A stretch of 64,000 bases of DNA, from the NCBI GenBank assembly GCA_947628565.1, contig CANRAH010000008.1:1-64000 (forward strand), given 5' to 3'. Numbering within the stretch: the stretch's first letter is position 1; every line of letters begins with the position of its first letter. A model generated the notes under the pieces. That model was not told the origin of the DNA, searched no databases, and was given only the letters and a program-made list of their open reading frames with translations. This DNA is from an uncultured Bacilli bacterium (GTDB lineage: Bacteria > Bacillota_I > Bacilli_A > RF39 > UBA660). Made by a program: the position numbers and the translations under genes. Below, one piece after another: positions 41,118 to 50,414 of this stretch.

Positions 41118-41208
41118 TGGCGGAGCAGGAGAGATTCGAACTCTCGCGACAGTTACCCGTCCTACACCCTTAGCAGGGGCGCCTCTTCGGCCTCTTGAGT
41201 ACTACTCC
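41118..41208 (-). tRNA. tRNA-Ser(GCT)
   Basis: GGAGTAG...CTGCTAA (anticodon GCT) long variable arm, T-loop GTTCGAAT, CCA encoded. Confidence 0.97.
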
Positions 41209-41301
41209 ACAGCACATATAGATTATATCATATTTAATTATATGGTGCAAGAAAAATATTAAATTTTTTTATAAAAACAAAGGCAAGTATATAATTAATT
41301 T

Positions 41302-41949
41302 TTAGGCAACCATTTTATTTCTTAACTTTTCTAATACTTTTTGTTCCTTCCTTGAAACTTGTACTTGACTTATTCCAAGTACTTTAGATGTTTCACTTTG
41401 AGTATAATCATTCATATATCTATTCACTATAATTTCTTTTTCTTCGTTATTTAAGTTATTCAAGCAATCTTTAAGTAAAATCAAATCATCAACATTATCA
41501 CATTTACCAATAATATCTTGGAAAGTAAATTCTCTTCCTTCTTCATTTACTGGTTCATCAATACTGCCTATTCTATTTAAACTTAATATTGCATCAGATA
41601 CAATTTCTATTGGAATTTCAAGAAAATTAGCTATATCATTTATACTAGGTTCCCTCATAAGTTTTTGAGAAAGTAGTGCATAAGCTTTTTCTATTTTTAA
41701 ATTTAATTTCGATATCTCTCTACTTACTTTTATTCCCTTATCTGTTCTAACTAATTTTCTCATTTCTCCTAATATATAAGAAAACGCATATGTTGTAAAT
41801 TTACAATTCATATTAGGATTATATTTTTCATATGCCATAATCATTCCAAGTCTTCCAGCTTGATACAAATCTTCTTTATATGGATAATTTTTAAAGTAAT
41901 TAGCAATATAATATATGAGATTTTGATTTTCTAATATAATTTCTTCCAT
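41302..41949 (-). CDS. Sporulation-type RNA polymerase sigma factor (SigF/SigG-like)
   Basis: EDLYQAGRLGMIMAYEKYNPNMNCKFTTYAFSYILGEMRKLVR; region 4 QSETSKVLGISQVQVSRKEQKVLEKL. Confidence 0.9.
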   Translation of the reverse strand: MEEIILENQNLIYYIANYFKNYPYKEDLYQAGRLGMIMAYEKYNPNMNCKFTTYAFSYILGEMRKLVRTDKGIKVSREISKLNLKIEKAYALLSQKLMREPSINDIANFLEIPIEIVSDAILSLNRIGSIDEPVNEEGREFTFQDIIGKCDNVDDLILLKDCLNNLNNEEKEIIVNRYMNDYTQSETSKVLGISQVQVSRKEQKVLEKLRNKMVA

Positions 41950-41953
41950 TTTA

Positions 41954-42301
41954 TCACCTTAAATTTAATATTCTTATCGCATTAAGTTCATCAGTTGTTT
42001 CATATACATAATTAACAAGTCTACTCTTTTTTAATTTTCTCCTTATAAAATCATTATTACCACACATAAGACTTTTACCATCATTATTTTTGCATAGTTC
42101 ATAGTTATAAAATATTGTATTTATTCCTTTTATATCTATTGATTTTAAATTTGTAAAATTAAATACTATATTTCTAATACCGTTTTTCTTCACTAAATTA
42201 GTTACTTTTTTATTCAATTTATATATAGTATCTTTATTTAGATGCCCTTTTAATCTTACAAATAGTATTCCCTTTCTAAATTCAGTTCCTACATTTAACA
42301 T
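41954..42301 (-). CDS. STAS-domain protein (SpoIIAA-like anti-anti-sigma factor)
   Basis: LNKDTIYKLNKKVTNLVKKNGIRNIVFNFTNLKSIDIKGINTI aligns with SpoIIAA core. Confidence 0.8.
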   Translation of the reverse strand: MLNVGTEFRKGILFVRLKGHLNKDTIYKLNKKVTNLVKKNGIRNIVFNFTNLKSIDIKGINTIFYNYELCKNNDGKSLMCGNNDFIRRKLKKSRLVNYVYETTDELNAIRILNLR

Positions 42302-42352
42302 ATACTCACCTTCCTATTTAATTTAGCACAATTTTTTTTCTATTTATACAGA

Positions 42353-42361
42353 TTCGACAAA
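42353..42361 (-). promoter_or_regulatory. Candidate Spo0A (0A) box
   Basis: Minus TTTGTCGAA, about 52 bp upstream of the STAS start codon. Confidence 0.55.
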
Positions 42362-42459
42362 ACTAGAATTTTTTATCTCTATATTTATTATTATGTATAA
42401 AATTTAAAAATCCTTTTTATAACAAAAAAAATTTTAATTCGAGATATGAATTAAAATTT

Positions 42460-42726
42460 TCATTTACTATCAATATTATTTTTAAGTCTTAAATATAAAT
42501 CTATTTCTTCTTTATTATTTAATCTAAATTCCATTATAAATCTTTCTTTTGATAATTTAAGTTTTTCTTCTTTTTTCTTAATTTCTAATAGAGTATCTTC
42601 GCTTTTATCTAAATTGTAAAGTTTTTTTAACTTATTTAATTCCTTTTTAATTTCGTTAAATTTAATAAGTTCCAAAGACATCTTTTTAGTCAAATTAAAT
42701 TTAATATGCTCTATTTTTTTATTCAC
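42460..42726 (-). CDS. Hypothetical protein
   Basis: 88-aa Lys/Glu-rich coiled-coil-like ORF. Confidence 0.5.
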   Translation of the reverse strand: MNKKIEHIKFNLTKKMSLELIKFNEIKKELNKLKKLYNLDKSEDTLLEIKKKEEKLKLSKERFIMEFRLNNKEEIDLYLRLKNNIDSK

Positions 42727-42829
42727 TTAAACCTCCAATAAAGACTATACCTTCTTCCCTACAACACAATTTTATTATATATAAACAATTAAGTCAATAA
42801 AAACTTAAAAAAGTTATGAATAACATAAC

Positions 42830-43690
42830 TTATCTTATATAACTTTGACTAGGAATAGAATACCTTTTTGAAACAGCAGCAAGCGCCATATCTACTCCTT
42901 CTACAACTGTATTTTTTGCTCTTGATATATTAGAGTGAGGATAAGTAAAGTAATCAGGTGAAGGTAACTGTGCGATAAAATCATCTGTTTGTTCTTCGCT
43001 AACTTTTCCCTGTCTTATTTTATTTGCATACAAATCTCCACATAAAATTATCAAATTTGAAAACTCATTTGAATCTAAAACTCTAGTAAGCTTAGCTTGA
43101 TAAAGTCTATTATACGAATTTAAAAATTCATCACTTGGTCTATTAAATGACTTACTTACCATATTATCGTTAAATCCTACTTCAGCTTCTTGTAAAGATT
43201 TTACTACTAATTCACCATTATTTAAAAAATATGAATCAAACAAAATATCTTTACCTACTATATGACTTAAAAGATTTGCAATAACAATTTCTTCCTCTAA
43301 ATCTGACTCTCCATCATTTCCAACTAAAGAATTAGCAAGCATTTCTGTTAAGGAAACATCTAAAGCCTTGAATCTTTCACCTGTCAATAACCCATTTCTA
43401 GACATTTCTATAATTGATTTCATAAATAAATTATCAATATCATAATTTCCCTCTATTTCATCAGAAAAAGCTATTACATTTCTAAATGGATCATAGTAAT
43501 AAACACCTCTTTTTTCAAATTTACTAATTCTAGTTATTTTTACATTTTTTAATTTATTATTTAAATTTGTTAAATTAATTTGAGGTAATTTTTCATTAAA
43601 TATTTGAACTAATTCAAAAAATTTTTTCCTAATATCATCGTTTAAATTAGGATTACTTATTAAACTAGATTTAATAGTCTCTAAGTTCAT
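42830..43690 (-). CDS. Hypothetical protein
   Basis: 286-aa ORF, no motif recognised. Confidence 0.6.
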   Translation of the reverse strand: MNLETIKSSLISNPNLNDDIRKKFFELVQIFNEKLPQINLTNLNNKLKNVKITRISKFEKRGVYYYDPFRNVIAFSDEIEGNYDIDNLFMKSIIEMSRNGLLTGERFKALDVSLTEMLANSLVGNDGESDLEEEIVIANLLSHIVGKDILFDSYFLNNGELVVKSLQEAEVGFNDNMVSKSFNRPSDEFLNSYNRLYQAKLTRVLDSNEFSNLIILCGDLYANKIRQGKVSEEQTDDFIAQLPSPDYFTYPHSNISRAKNTVVEGVDMALAAVSKRYSIPSQSYIR

Positions 43691-43816
43691 ACCATCACCT
43701 TAATATTTATTATAGCATATTTTGAAAAAAAGAAAAGTATTTTTTACACTTTTCTTTAAATTGATATTTATAACTATTATATATTTATAAATGCTAAACA
43801 ATTAAAAGGCATTAAT

Positions 43817-46120
43817 TTAATTGATTACTTTATCAAAATTAAGTTCTTTAATAACTATATTTTGTTTATCTTCTAAAATATCATTTATAATTTGTGATTC
43901 TATCTTATTCTTTATTATTTTATCTATTTTACGTGCACCAAAATCTTTATAATTAGAAAGTTCAATGATATTATCTACAACTGTGTTGCTGATTTTTACC
44001 TTTATATTTTTACTTTTGTATTTATCCCTTATATTTTTCAATTTATCCTTTACAATTAATTTTATATCATTATAATTTAGATAATCAAAATTAAATATAC
44101 TATCTATTCTATTTATAAATGGTATACTGAACGTTTCTTTTAATTCACTATTGCTTTTAGATGAATTAAATCCGATTTTAGATGATGTATATCCAACATT
44201 GGATGTCATAATTATTATAGAATTGTTAAAATATATATCATCACCTTTAGAATCCTTTAGTTTACCATCATCTAGTATTTGATATAATAAATTAATTACA
44301 TTAGGATGAGCTTTTTCTATTTCATCTAATATTATAACTGAAAATGGATTATCTTTTATTGATTCAAATATATTTTTATTATCATCATATCCTACATAAC
44401 CAGCAGGTGACCCTATTAGTTTACTAATAGAATGTGGTTCACTAAACTCACTCATATCTATTTTTAAAGTATTGTTGGTAATCTTTTTTGCAAAAAGTGT
44501 TGCTAATTTAGTTTTACCAACTCCACTTGGACCTAAAAATAACATTGAGTAGCACATATTATCATCTTTAAATCCTAGCTTTATTTTTTTATAAAGTTTT
44601 AGAAGTTCATCGATATTTTTATTATGTCCTATTATATTTCCTTTAAGTTCTAATTCAAATTTGTTTATTTCTTTAGCGTTAAATTCCTTTAGCTCATATA
44701 TAGGAATATTACTTTTTCTACTTACTACATTAATTACATCCTCTTTTGTTACAATATTACTTTTATTTAAAGTTAAATCAAGCTCTAACTTATTTATTTT
44801 ACTCATCAATTTATTTTCTTCTTCTTTACATTTTGATGCATTTACATAATCACTTTTTAATAAATATTCTTTTTTAGTACTTAATATTTTATTTACTTTT
44901 TGAGTTAATTCATTGTACTTTTTTATTTTAGGATTTTCTTTTAAAGATACATGTGCGCATACTTCATCTAAAATATCTATAGATTTATCAGGCTCTTGTC
45001 TATTTTTTATGTACTTAGCTGACAACTCAATTATAAAATCTATTATCTCATCACTTATGATAGCTTTATGGAAATTTGAATATGTATCTCTTAAATTATA
45101 TAAAATATTTTTAAGAGTTTTTTTATCTGGCTCTTTTATATCTACCTTTTGAAATCTACGATCAAGCGCTTTATCTTCCAATATAAATTTTTTATATTCA
45201 AGTGTTGTCGTTGCTCCTATTACTCTTACTTTATTACGCGCTAAAGCAGGTTTAAAAATATTAGAAGCATCAATAGCTCCTTCAGCACCTCCTGCCCCTA
45301 CCAAAGTGTGAATTTCATCTATAAATATAATTATATCATCATTTTCTTCAAGCTCTTTTAAAATTTTATTTATTCTTTCTTCGAATTCGCCTCTATATTT
45401 AGTTCCAGCAACAGCCGTTGCCATATCCAAACTTATTATTCTTTTATTTTTTAAACAATTAGGAACATTTGATGTTGATATTAACCTACTTAACTCTTCT
45501 ACAATAGCTGTTTTACCAACTCCTGCATTTCCTATTAAAATGGGATTGTTTTTCTTTCTTCTGCAAAGAATTTCTATTACTCTTTTTATTTCATCATCTC
45601 TACCTATCACAGGATCAAGCATTCCATTTTTAGCTTTTTTAGTTAAATCTACACCAAGTTCATCGATTAACAATTTCTTGTTTTTCGTTTTTTTATTTTG
45701 AATTTTATATGAAAAATCATGATATAACTCATCCAAATCTATATCCATACCTATTAATATTCTAATAGCAACGCCTTCTCCCTCTTCTAAAAGGGATGAA
45801 AAAAGGTGCGCTATAGTAACATTACCATTATTATTTTCTTTACTATCGTAAATCGCATTTTCCATTACCCTTTTTAAAAGTGGTGTGTAAAGATAACAAT
45901 CTACATCTTTACTACCAATCCCAACGATAGATACTATTTCCTTTTTAAACTTGCTATAAGTTAAATTATAATCTTTTAATTTCTCACTTATATCATTCTT
46001 ATCATTCAGTATTGCTAAAAGCAAATGCTCACTCCCTACATAAGGATGTTTTAATTTTTTCATTTCCTCTTTTGCACTCATAAGTATTTTTCTTGCTTCT
46101 TCAGTAAAATTGTTATACAT
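43817..46120 (-). CDS. clpC: ATP-dependent Clp protease ATP-binding subunit ClpC-like
   Basis: N-domain FTEEARKILMSAKEEMKKLKHPYVGSEHLLLAIL; GNAGVGKTAIVEEL; GPSGVGKTKLA; UVR-like middle. Confidence 0.92.
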   Translation of the reverse strand: MYNNFTEEARKILMSAKEEMKKLKHPYVGSEHLLLAILNDKNDISEKLKDYNLTYSKFKKEIVSIVGIGSKDVDCYLYTPLLKRVMENAIYDSKENNNGNVTIAHLFSSLLEEGEGVAIRILIGMDIDLDELYHDFSYKIQNKKTKNKKLLIDELGVDLTKKAKNGMLDPVIGRDDEIKRVIEILCRRKKNNPILIGNAGVGKTAIVEELSRLISTSNVPNCLKNKRIISLDMATAVAGTKYRGEFEERINKILKELEENDDIIIFIDEIHTLVGAGGAEGAIDASNIFKPALARNKVRVIGATTTLEYKKFILEDKALDRRFQKVDIKEPDKKTLKNILYNLRDTYSNFHKAIISDEIIDFIIELSAKYIKNRQEPDKSIDILDEVCAHVSLKENPKIKKYNELTQKVNKILSTKKEYLLKSDYVNASKCKEEENKLMSKINKLELDLTLNKSNIVTKEDVINVVSRKSNIPIYELKEFNAKEINKFELELKGNIIGHNKNIDELLKLYKKIKLGFKDDNMCYSMLFLGPSGVGKTKLATLFAKKITNNTLKIDMSEFSEPHSISKLIGSPAGYVGYDDNKNIFESIKDNPFSVIILDEIEKAHPNVINLLYQILDDGKLKDSKGDDIYFNNSIIIMTSNVGYTSSKIGFNSSKSNSELKETFSIPFINRIDSIFNFDYLNYNDIKLIVKDKLKNIRDKYKSKNIKVKISNTVVDNIIELSNYKDFGARKIDKIIKNKIESQIINDILEDKQNIVIKELNFDKVIN

Positions 46121-46183
46121 GTCATCCCTCCATTATTATTCTATGATTATACTGAATAAAAATAATGTAATTTATTCAACAAA

Positions 46184-46354
46184 TTACCTATAAATTATCA
46201 TAGCAGAAAAACAATATATTTGCTCTTCACCAAATGTTTCTATTGCAACTTGATATTTAATATCTATAACCTCTGTATGTTTTTCACTTAAAAATTTATT
46301 AATACTTTTTTCTAAATCTAATTCATGAGATTCATCAAATAATTTTACCTTCAT
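46184..46354 (-). CDS. Small Cse60-like sporulation protein (56 aa, not in ORF track)
   Basis: Manual translation: MKVKLFDESHELDLEKSINKFLSEKHTEVIDIKYQVAIETFGEEQIYCFSAMIIYR*. Confidence 0.75.
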   Translation of the reverse strand: MKVKLFDESHELDLEKSINKFLSEKHTEVIDIKYQVAIETFGEEQIYCFSAMIIYR

Positions 46355-46389
46355 AAAAAATCACCACTATTATTTTAATAGCAGTGATT
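46353..46389 (-). terminator. 14-bp hairpin plus U-tract abutting the Cse60-like start codon
   Basis: Minus AATCACTGCTATTA-aaa-TAATAGTGGTGATTTTTTATG. Confidence 0.75.
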
Positions 46390-46404
46390 CATATTTTTTG
46401 TCGA

Positions 46405-47628
46405 TTAATATTTTGTAGTTCTATCGTAGAAATATTCACCCTCAGGAGGGAAAGTTATTATATCCCTAGGATTAAAATGTTTAGCAGCAAATCTTGAATA
46501 AAAACTTAATCCTTGAGCTATATGTGTTGTTGCAAGTTGCAAGTGCAAATGCGTTCCAGTTGAGCAACTATCCCAATATTCTAAACTACTGCCACCTACG
46601 TGAGCTATTACCGTATTAGGTGTTACAACATCACCAACTTTAACAGTTATATCCGCAAGATGAAAGTATCCTGATGTATAAGCCTTACCATTTACAGTAT
46701 GCCAAATATAAAGCATATTTCCTCCACAACTAGATCTTTCAGTTATATAAGCAACCTTACCAAATGCTATTGGATATACATTTGCTCCATGACCCATTCT
46801 AGATAAATCCATCCCATAGTGTTGCATAGCATAACCGTATGGATAATATATTCCATAATTAGCTGATACTCTACCCGTTACAACAGGCCTATAAAATTCA
46901 TTACTAGATGGTATTACTGTAGAATTATCTCCACAAGTTGTTAAATCTTGATCTAATCCACAATTCATAGATTCATATGTTTCAATAAGTGACTTAACAG
47001 ATTTTATATCATCTTCTACACTTACATTTTCATCCATAATCTCACCTAATTGTGATCCTAAAGATGCTAATTCTTTTTCTAAACTTTTTTGCTTTTCATT
47101 AAGTTCTATTTCCTTATTTGCTAAATCTTTTTTCTTTTGTTCATTTTTCTTTATAGTTTCATTATATTCCTTAATCAATTTATCATTATAATTAGACAAC
47201 TGTTCAGCTATAGCCATACGATATATAAAATCGGTAAAGTCAGCTGCATCGAATACATATTCAAGGTAAGCGGATTCACCATTAGAAATTTGATAATAAT
47301 TGATTATATCTTTTATTTCTTGTTCTTTTTTCTTAATTTCTTCATTTAATGTTTCAATTTCTTTAGTTAACGTTTCTACCTCTTTATGAATATTATCTAT
47401 TTCAACATTAATATTAGATATATTTTGCCTTTTATTTTCAATTTCTTGTTCTGTCAATTTTTTTTGTTCTAAACCACTTGCAAGTTCTTTTTCTTTAGCC
47501 GCTAACTCATCTTTTAAATCCCTTAATGTTTTTGCCTCTACTTTATTATCATTTAAAGGAATAAAAAAATTTACAATTAGAATAGATAAAACTAAAGCTA
47601 TACGAATTACTCTCTTAAATTTATTCAA
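46405..47628 (-). CDS. Murein hydrolase activator/M23 peptidase with coiled coil
   Basis: Coiled-coil N-term; HYGMDLSRMGHG..., GTHLHLQL. Confidence 0.9.
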   Translation of the reverse strand: MNKFKRVIRIALVLSILIVNFFIPLNDNKVEAKTLRDLKDELAAKEKELASGLEQKKLTEQEIENKRQNISNINVEIDNIHKEVETLTKEIETLNEEIKKKEQEIKDIINYYQISNGESAYLEYVFDAADFTDFIYRMAIAEQLSNYNDKLIKEYNETIKKNEQKKKDLANKEIELNEKQKSLEKELASLGSQLGEIMDENVSVEDDIKSVKSLIETYESMNCGLDQDLTTCGDNSTVIPSSNEFYRPVVTGRVSANYGIYYPYGYAMQHYGMDLSRMGHGANVYPIAFGKVAYITERSSCGGNMLYIWHTVNGKAYTSGYFHLADITVKVGDVVTPNTVIAHVGGSSLEYWDSCSTGTHLHLQLATTHIAQGLSFYSRFAAKHFNPRDIITFPPEGEYFYDRTTKY

Positions 47629-48257
47629 TCTTCTCTCATCTCTTTTCTTATTCTTTTATAATTTTTTGAATATTTTGAAACTAATTGCCAAAACTCTTTT
47701 GAATGATTAAAATGTATTATATGTGATAATTCGTGTACTATAACATAATCTATTTTTTCCACATCAAATTCTATTAATTTCGAATTAAGTGTTATTGTAT
47801 GATTTTTTTTATTATATACACCCCATCTTGTTTTCATATTTCTTATCTTAAGTATTGGAGATTTTATATCTTCTTTAAAATTATTAAAAACATAAACATA
47901 TCTTAAATCAAATATTCTTAAAGTCTCCTCTTTGTACCATTTATTTAAGGATTCCCTACTTTTAGCAAATATTTTATCACCTATTATCTTTACTTCATCT
48001 ACATCAGTTATAATTATATCATATGATTTGCCAAGATAAAATAATTTATCATTATCTTTCGTTCTAGAAACTTTTGAAATAGCTTTAGATAAAAATGAAA
48101 CATTATCATCCAAAACCTTCTTTATCATAATTTTAGTTGTAAAGTAATTACAAGACACATAAATTTTTTTATCATCTTTAACTCTTACATACAAATTTTT
48201 ATTGTTTTTTCTATTTATAATAACATCATAATAGATTCCATCTAACTCATATTTCAT
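47625..48257 (-). CDS. YgjP-like metallopeptidase
   Basis: HELSHIIHFNHSKEFW zinc motif. Confidence 0.88.
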   Translation of the reverse strand: MKYELDGIYYDVIINRKNNKNLYVRVKDDKKIYVSCNYFTTKIMIKKVLDDNVSFLSKAISKVSRTKDNDKLFYLGKSYDIIITDVDEVKIIGDKIFAKSRESLNKWYKEETLRIFDLRYVYVFNNFKEDIKSPILKIRNMKTRWGVYNKKNHTITLNSKLIEFDVEKIDYVIVHELSHIIHFNHSKEFWQLVSKYSKNYKRIRKEMRED

Positions 48258-48261
48258 AATA

Positions 48262-48609
48262 TCACTTTCTGTTTTTATTAATCTTAATAAGAATTATAAC
48301 ATCTAAACATATTATTAAAGTAAGTAATATTTTTAAAAATATCTCATTTATTGTTATTTTATTACTTAAAATTGCTAAAACAAGAGTTACTAAAAAAATA
48401 ATATTTTTTATAATATAAAAATTTTGATATTTAAACTTATACTTTTTCTTCAATTTTAATATATTAATTATTATTATTAAGATTTCAAAAATTAAAGGAA
48501 TTAAGTATACTAAACTAACATTAAAAGCACAATAAATAGATAAAATTGTTATTAAAATTATAAATACAATATTTGTTATTCTTTTTAATTTATCCATTTT
48601 ATAATTCAC
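48262..48609 (-). CDS. Hypothetical membrane protein
   Basis: Hydrophobic multi-TM ORF. Confidence 0.6.
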   Translation of the reverse strand: MNYKMDKLKRITNIVFIILITILSIYCAFNVSLVYLIPLIFEILIIIINILKLKKKYKFKYQNFYIIKNIIFLVTLVLAILSNKITINEIFLKILLTLIICLDVIILIKINKNRK

Positions 48610-49283
48610 CTCTTATCTTTCATTTTCTCTTTTAAATATTTATTTAAAGACAAATAAGGATAAATAGCTTTTGTAAATTTTCTTCTTTGTTCTTCTATAC
48701 TTGAATCAATCTTCAATTTTTCTAAATCGATAATTTGTTTTACTGATTTAGAATATTTTTTCAAATTACTAAGTAAATTTATCGAAACTGATAAGTCGAT
48801 TAAAAATATCCCAATATATATTCCAAGTATAAATATGCAAATAGTATTATTTATAAAAGATATAGCTAGACCATTTATATACTTGTGAATAAACAAATAA
48901 TATAGTAAAGATAATAATCCCCAAAATATTGAAAACTTTAAACAAATTAATCCCTTATAGTTTAATTTATAATTTGAATAATCCCATAATTTTAAATGAA
49001 AAAATTTAAGTAAAATAAGTCCTGATATTAATTCTAATATAGATAATAATATAATTGATATTATAAATATTAAAACTATTTTGTAATTAAGAGATATTTT
49101 ATCAAATAAATTACATATTATTTCCAAAATAACCGCACCAAAACCATAAAGTGGAACAACACATCCACTCATAAATCCTGGATTTATTATTTTTTTTGTA
49201 TTTATACTTCTATAAATAAATTCTAATATCCATCCGACAAATGCAAATAAACAAAAAATAAATAAATACTTAAAAACTACCAT
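48606..49283 (-). CDS. Putative ABC-transporter type IV family membrane protein
   Basis: FVGWILEFIYRSINTKKIINPGFMSGCVVPLYGFGAVIL. Confidence 0.7.
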   Translation of the reverse strand: MVVFKYLFIFCLFAFVGWILEFIYRSINTKKIINPGFMSGCVVPLYGFGAVILEIICNLFDKISLNYKIVLIFIISIILLSILELISGLILLKFFHLKLWDYSNYKLNYKGLICLKFSIFWGLLSLLYYLFIHKYINGLAISFINNTICIFILGIYIGIFLIDLSVSINLLSNLKKYSKSVKQIIDLEKLKIDSSIEEQRRKFTKAIYPYLSLNKYLKEKMKDKR

Positions 49284-49425
49284 ATTTCTCTCCTACTTAA
49301 AATTATATCATAATTAAAAAAAAGAATAAACCTTTAAACAGGTTTATTCAAAATTTAGGGTATAAAATTAGTAATTGAGTAAAAAGAGTTAAATTTATGT
49401 ATAAATATTTATAGGAGGTTATAAT

Positions 49426-49482
49426 ATGCGCAAAAGTAAAACTCAATTACCTATTATAATTTATGTTACAGCAAATTTTTGA
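49426..49482 (+). CDS. Micro-ORF, 18 aa (MRKSKTQLPIIIYVTANF)
   Basis: Strong SD ATAGGAGGTTATAATATG; isolated plus-strand ORF between minus genes. Confidence 0.4.
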   Translation: MRKSKTQLPIIIYVTANF

Positions 49483-49511
49483 TAAATTTTATTAAACTAG
49501 AAAATTTAAAT

Positions 49512-50162
49512 TTATTTCTTTAATGTTAAAAATTTTGATTTTGAAAATTTTAAAATATCTATATTAAATGAAGCATCTTTTGACATTTCCCTCAATATTA
49601 CTTTAGCATTTGCATCTCTTAAATTTATTGCAGCTTGCAATAAATTATTATACATATTAATTAATTCTTCACTAGATATATTACTTTTATCACTTAACTT
49701 TATATACTCTAAAAGTCTAAAATCAAGATATAAAATTTTGTCAAGTCCTATACTATTGTAGCAAACAAATTCATTACCATAATTAGTCGTATATCTATAA
49801 GCATCTATATCACTTGAAACTATAAAATCTACAACTGATGAATCAAGTGGATCATATTCAATTTCATAATCATATAAATCATCTAATCCCAAAACAGATA
49901 AAGAAATTCCGGTTATTCCATTTGGATGTGATTCAGTATCATTTAATTTCTTTAATGTTTCTAAAGAATCATTTCTTATTTTTAATTTATTAAGTTCCAA
50001 TAATGATAAAATTCCATGCTTACAAACTAATGGTGCATTCGCATAACTAGTATTATGATGGTACATTGTATCACCTATTTTTGCTTCACCATCTTTTAAT
50101 GAATATAATGTATCTTTAATATATTCACTAACTTCACTCTTATTCACAACCATTTTATTCAT
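49512..50162 (-). CDS. Hypothetical protein
   Basis: 216-aa ORF downstream of tRNA-Lys, no firm motif. Confidence 0.6.
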   Translation of the reverse strand: MNKMVVNKSEVSEYIKDTLYSLKDGEAKIGDTMYHHNTSYANAPLVCKHGILSLLELNKLKIRNDSLETLKKLNDTESHPNGITGISLSVLGLDDLYDYEIEYDPLDSSVVDFIVSSDIDAYRYTTNYGNEFVCYNSIGLDKILYLDFRLLEYIKLSDKSNISSEELINMYNNLLQAAINLRDANAKVILREMSKDASFNIDILKFSKSKFLTLKK

Positions 50163-50267
50163 ATAATCCCCCCCTACTATATAAATAACTAATCATCAAG
50201 TTTAAATAAAACGACAATTTTATAAGTCGTTTTGTCTTTAACTCGAATCTCGAGATGAATATTTATC

Positions 50268-50343
50268 TGGTGTCCCGTTAGGGACTCGAACCCTAGACCC
50301 ACTGATTAAGAGTCAGTTGCTCTACCAACTGAGCTAACGAGAC
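50268..50343 (-). tRNA. tRNA-Lys(CTT)
   Basis: GTCTCGTTAGCTCAGTTGGTAGAGCAACTGACTCTTAATCAG...GGTTCGAGTCC...CCA. Confidence 0.97.
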
Positions 50344-50414
50344 AAATAACTACTTAATAAGTATAACACATTTTTCATAAAAGTCAAATACTATTTTAAT
50401 AAAAGAAAGATTTT

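Noticed and set aside
46397-46406. TTTGTCGAT near the Cse60-like gene as a 0A box
   Set aside because: One mismatch and on the plus strand, within the intergenic region at the 3' end of the M23 gene; too weak without further support.
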